This document shows positions 60,690 to 64,000 of a stretch of 64,000 nucleotides of DNA, piece by piece; positions within the stretch are counted from its first letter, which is position 1, and each line of letters begins with the position of its first letter. Under the pieces are notes generated by a model that saw nothing but the letters and a program-made list of their open reading frames with translations, searched no databases and had not been told where the DNA came from. The translations under genes and the position numbers were made by a program. This DNA comes from Aporrectodea caliginosa (taxonomy: Eukaryota > Annelida > Clitellata > Crassiclitellata > Lumbricidae). The stretch spans positions 306,001-370,000 of the forward strand of contig JACEVL010000409.1 of NCBI GenBank assembly GCA_020284085.1, written 5' to 3'.

Positions 60690-60980
60690 GCATTACACGT
60701 AGTCCTCTAAGATCCTCTGACCGGCTTGACCTTTTTGTTCCCCGTGTTAGGACCACAATGGCTCAATCCAGATCCTTTGTGTGCATAGGTCCCTCTCTAT
60801 GGAATCGACTTCCTCCCTCTACGCTCTACAATCCTCTCTAGTAGCATCTCTACCTCTTTCTCTCACCTTAAAACCTTCCTTTTTCCTCGGAGTACCTCGC
60901 ACTGGGAGCGCTTCTGAAAGGCTTATGCTATGAGAAGCGCTTTATAAATGATCAAATACAAAACAATACAATGATACATA
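60690..60980 (+). mobile_element. L2/CR1-like LINE 3' end
   Basis: RTTMAQSRSFVCIGPSLWNR, then LPPS, is the C-terminal LINE motif, here with a premature stop. The 3' UTR has CACTGGGAGCGCTTCTGAAA, GAAGCGCTTTATAAATGATC and a tail AATACAAAACAATACAATG. Confidence 0.75.
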
Positions 60981-61144
60981 TAGTCATACAATGGTTTATA
61001 TAATTTTAGTGCAATATGCATATCTAAGGAATAAATGCATGTAGGCTATACTTATGCATCTTTGGTGGTGGCTAACTCAGCTGAGCGTGGCCGTCACCAC
61101 GACGTGACGTCATGAACCGTACGCTGTGCTGTCCTGGATCACAT

Positions 61145-61382
61145 GCATGTGTGCATGCACGTAAGTGTGGGCGCGTGCGTTTGTGTACTGTGTGTATATG
61201 TGTGTGTGTACGTAGTGTGTGCACATGGGTGTGTGTGTGTGTGTGTATCTGTGTGTGTTTGTGTGTGTGTGTGTATTTATGAGTGTCTGTCCGTGTGTGT
61301 AGGTGTGTGTTTGTGAGTGTGTGTAGAATTGTGTGTGTGTGTGTGTGTGCGTGTGTGTAGGTGTGTGCGTGCGTGTGTGCGC

Positions 61383-61418
<36 letters not shown>

Positions 61419-61540
61419 TTGTGTGTGTGTATATGTAAGTGTGTGTGTGTGACACTGTGTGTGTGTTTATAGGTGTGTATGTGTGTAGATGTGTGTGTGC
61501 GTGTGTTTGTGCGCGCGTGCGCGTGTGTGTTTGTGTGTTA
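61145..61540. repeat. (GT)n-rich microsatellite
   Basis: Long imperfect GTGTGT and GCGTGT tract. Confidence 0.92.
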
Positions 61541-61574
61541 TTTGTAAACGGTGTCAGTATACAACAAGCGAAGC

Positions 61575-61850
61575 TATGGGTACAATGTCCAAAAAAACCG
61601 AAGCCAGTCGATTGCTCAGCGTCCAGTTCTATCCGGTGACGTTTTACGAGCGATCGATTGATCTCGATCGACCATTAATCGAGACGAAAGAACTCTTCAG
61701 AACGCGATTGGAAGATGAGCAATATAAGTTCGGTCAGCGTTGACTTTACAGGCCGATTCCGGCTTTCGACCGAATCTGGACTAAGTCGCCGATCTGAAGA
61801 AGAAGCCGTAGGCGGATTTTATATGCGGAACAAGTGAGAATATCTAGCCC
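61575..61850 (+). repeat. Dispersed repeat (copy 2) with a short coding-like frame
   Basis: The 3' part (61695-61850) matches 54749-54905. Upstream of the shared part the frame MSKKTEASRLLSVQFYPVT continues ERSIDLDRPLIETKELFRTR, then LEDEQYKFGQR and a stop at 61741-61743. The shared part begins exactly where copy 1 has an acceptor-like CAG, so this copy could be a spliced retrocopy. I do not recognise the protein. Confidence 0.55.
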
Positions 61851-62060
61851 GTACCGACAAATATCTAGACTGAGTCGCTCGAATAGTCTGAACCGCTTAG
61901 AGTAGCCTATTGGGTCTCTGGCAGGTAAGAACGTTGAAACTCTCTGCTTACAGGAATTGCTGATCGACTGTGAGTTATTGATTAGTGCGTAAACACCCGT
62001 TTTGCATGATCGCATTTGGTGAGTTCTGAAAGCAAGAGCTACGTAATGTGGTTGATTGGT

Positions 62061-62538
62061 AAGTAAGTAAGTAAGTGAGTGAGTGAGTGAGTGAGTGAGT
62101 GAGTGAGTGAGTGAGTGAGTGAGTGAGTGAGTGAGTGAGTGAGTGAGTGAGTGAGTGAGTGAGTGAGTGAGTGAGTGAGTGAGTGAGTGAGTGAGTGAGT
62201 GAGTGAGTGAGTGAGTGAGAGTGAGTGAGTGAGTGAGTGAGTGAGTGAGTGAGTGAGTGAGTGAGTGAGTGAGTGAGTGAGTGAGTGAGTGAGTGAGTGA
62301 GTGAGTGAGTGAGTGAGTGAGTGAGTGAGTGAGTGAGTGAGTGAGTGAGTGAGTGAGTGAGTGAGTGAGTGAGTGAGTGAGTGAGTGAGTGAGTGAGTGA
62401 GTGAGTGAGTGAGTGAGTGAGTGAGTGAGTGAGTGAGTGAGTGAGTGAGTGAGTGAGTGAGTGAGTGAGTGAGTGAGTGAGTGAGTGAGTGAGTGAGTGA
62501 GTGAGTGAGTGAGTGAGTGAGTGAGTGAGTGAGTGAGT
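62061..62538. repeat. (GAGT)n microsatellite, about 480 bp
   Basis: Nearly perfect GAGT units with one GAGAGT interruption at about 62217. It begins and ends with GTAA variants. The Thr-His-Ser-Leu frame is an artefact. Confidence 0.97.
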
Positions 62539-62554
62539 AAGAAGTATTTATGTT

Positions 62555-62650
62555 TATCTGACAAGCGCACTAGCATATTATTGCATTTGACGGTCACCTT
62601 TGCGACTGGGGTTCGAATCCGACTCATGACGAATTTGCATTTCTTCGTCA
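62555..62650 (+). mobile_element. tRNA-like SINE fragment
   Basis: GGGGTTCGAATCCGACTC is a good B box. The upstream A-box region is weak (GCGCACTAGCATATTATTG), so it is a SINE piece rather than a tRNA gene. Confidence 0.4.
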
Positions 62651-63950
62651 TAAAAAGTAACTGTGACGGTAAGCTGTCGAATAGTTGACTGAATCGCTTC
62701 AACCGAAATATCCTTGAAACCACGTGTGTAAGAGCTATAACGATGACAGCTTCGTCTATAAAACAGACAGACGATTTGCTTAACTTACGTTACATTACTC
62801 ACACATGTATTGTAATGTAAATCTTCGAAACTTTCTCAGCGCTCACAAAAGTCACGTCATGGAGACCATGCAGCCTATATTCGCCGGTGCTATATCAAAT
62901 AAAGTCCGCAATAGCCAAGCTGTTCTGTTCGTTCCGGTGCCAGGTCAATATCCTGGGAGGTCAAGCCGAGGCAAGAGCATGGTGCTGCACAGGGCGTACA
63001 TAGGTCTACTTCTTACTTACTTAAATTCGTTTATTTAACGACGCCGTCATATCGACGATGATTGGCGTTAGGTCTACTTCATATATACTTCATATATGCA
63101 TGCATAAATGTATGCATGAATGTATGCGTCACATGCGTTGTGATGCCTCGTTGTCTCTATAGGGTGAATATGGTACTCGACTTGATGTAGCAAGCTTGCC
63201 ATCTCTCCTAGTTAAGAACTGTAACTTCACGAAAGACTAAGGTTCACAATTCTTCAATTTACTTAAAGTCAACGAACGTACAGTCAAACATGTCAATAGG
63301 AAGAACGTCTAGCTCACAGGTCTCTGTCCCTTATATCCCTTTGCAGAAAACCGGTTTATGATCAGATTAAGTAGGCCTAGTCATGCACAACCAAAAGGTT
63401 GACTAGACCTCCGACCTTTAGAACAACTTGACACACCTTAATAAACAATGTCTATAGCATCACGCGTCATCTCACTGCTTTCTTCCATATCACATAGACT
63501 CACCGCGCAACAACCTAAAAACAGGTATTTTTGCATGCAATACACACGTCCCAGAAATTAGCTTGGGCCCATTAGTACATGAGACAGAATAATCAAAATT
63601 TTTGTATTCCATATGGCTCGGCAACTAGACAAATATTTTCGTTTTTCAAACCGCATAAAATGACGTAAATCACGTCGATGATTTAATAAGAGTCCGGTGA
63701 TTGATCTGTTTATGGAATTACGGTCAAAACTATTCCAGACTTCAAAGAGACAGAGCGAAAAATACAATAACAACATCGCCGTAAAACAGCGGCTTAGTCC
63801 ACTTAACCAGGTGCATATTCTTCGAATGCATGACATCTGAATAGACGTAAGATTCGATGAGGTGATTTTATGGCCTCTTCTCAAGATCTCCTGGAAGCTC
63901 TATCGCATATTATGCGCTTTGGTGAGATACTTAAAATGCGCTATATTAAA
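62651..63950. other. Non-coding spacer
   Basis: No gene supported. The 108-residue minus-strand frame ending at 63558 has no recognisable features. Confidence 0.5.
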
Positions 63951-63956
63951 TGACCC

Positions 63957-64000
63957 ATGCATACATACATACATACATACATACATACATACATACATAC
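63957..64000. repeat. (ATAC)n microsatellite at window edge
   Basis: At least 11 ATAC units, cut by the end of the window. Confidence 0.95.

Noticed and set aside
61746..62723. 325-residue minus-strand frame rich in THSL
   Set aside because: It is a translation of the (GAGT)n microsatellite with unsupported flanks.
63558..63884. 108-residue minus-strand frame
   Set aside because: No recognisable motif, signal or splice context; the length is compatible with chance.

Overview
The window is eukaryotic nuclear DNA from an invertebrate animal. It has GT-AG introns, a cadherin gene, a small secreted cysteine-rich gene family, a phytanoyl-CoA-dioxygenase-type gene, and a dense load of LINE, SINE, LTR and TIR elements and microsatellites. 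The species cannot be fixed from sequence alone. The palindromic octamer TAGGCCTA occurs 22 times by hand count; together with the gene content I read this, weakly, as a marine invertebrate, perhaps a deuterostome such as an echinoderm or hemichordate, with a mollusc not excluded.

Layout. 0-1.85 kb: 5'-truncated non-LTR retrotransposon (minus strand) ending in a TTA microsatellite. 1.96-5.5 kb: three-exon, five-repeat cadherin (+) that ends in a hydrophobic C-terminus without a cytoplasmic tail. 6.3-19.6 kb: two tandem paralogues (A and B) of a 94-residue secreted six-cysteine protein, each with a 5' UTR exon and three coding exons. Paralogue A carries a hAT-like element in its 3' UTR, and B keeps the empty site. 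28.9-29.1 kb: diverged exon 2 of a fourth member (D) with repeat DNA inserted in frame. 42.1-44.1 kb: third intact member (C), with a TATA box and a Ser-Gly-repeat C-terminus. 47.55-54.5 kb: eight-exon PhyH-family dioxygenase (minus strand), 271 residues.

Mobile DNA fills most of the rest. The main element is a structurally complete LTR retrotransposon at 30.245-36.896 kb (minus strand). It has 1,540-bp LTRs that look identical by eye, TGTAG/CTACA ends, a GTAG target duplication and a polypurine tract. Its one long ORF is Gag-like; it starts inside the LTR and there is no visible pol. Several short TIR elements have 8-bp target duplications (9.8, 14.8, 50.7, 53.3 and 56.3 kb). tRNA-derived SINEs, L2/CR1-like LINE 3' ends, foldback elements, minisatellites and long microsatellites make up most of the remainder.

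The secreted paralogues (A, B, D, C, all on +) form a tandem family spanning about 37 kb. Their cysteine pattern resembles single-domain von Willebrand C proteins, but their function is unknown. I see no functional link between this family, the cadherin and the dioxygenase beyond proximity.
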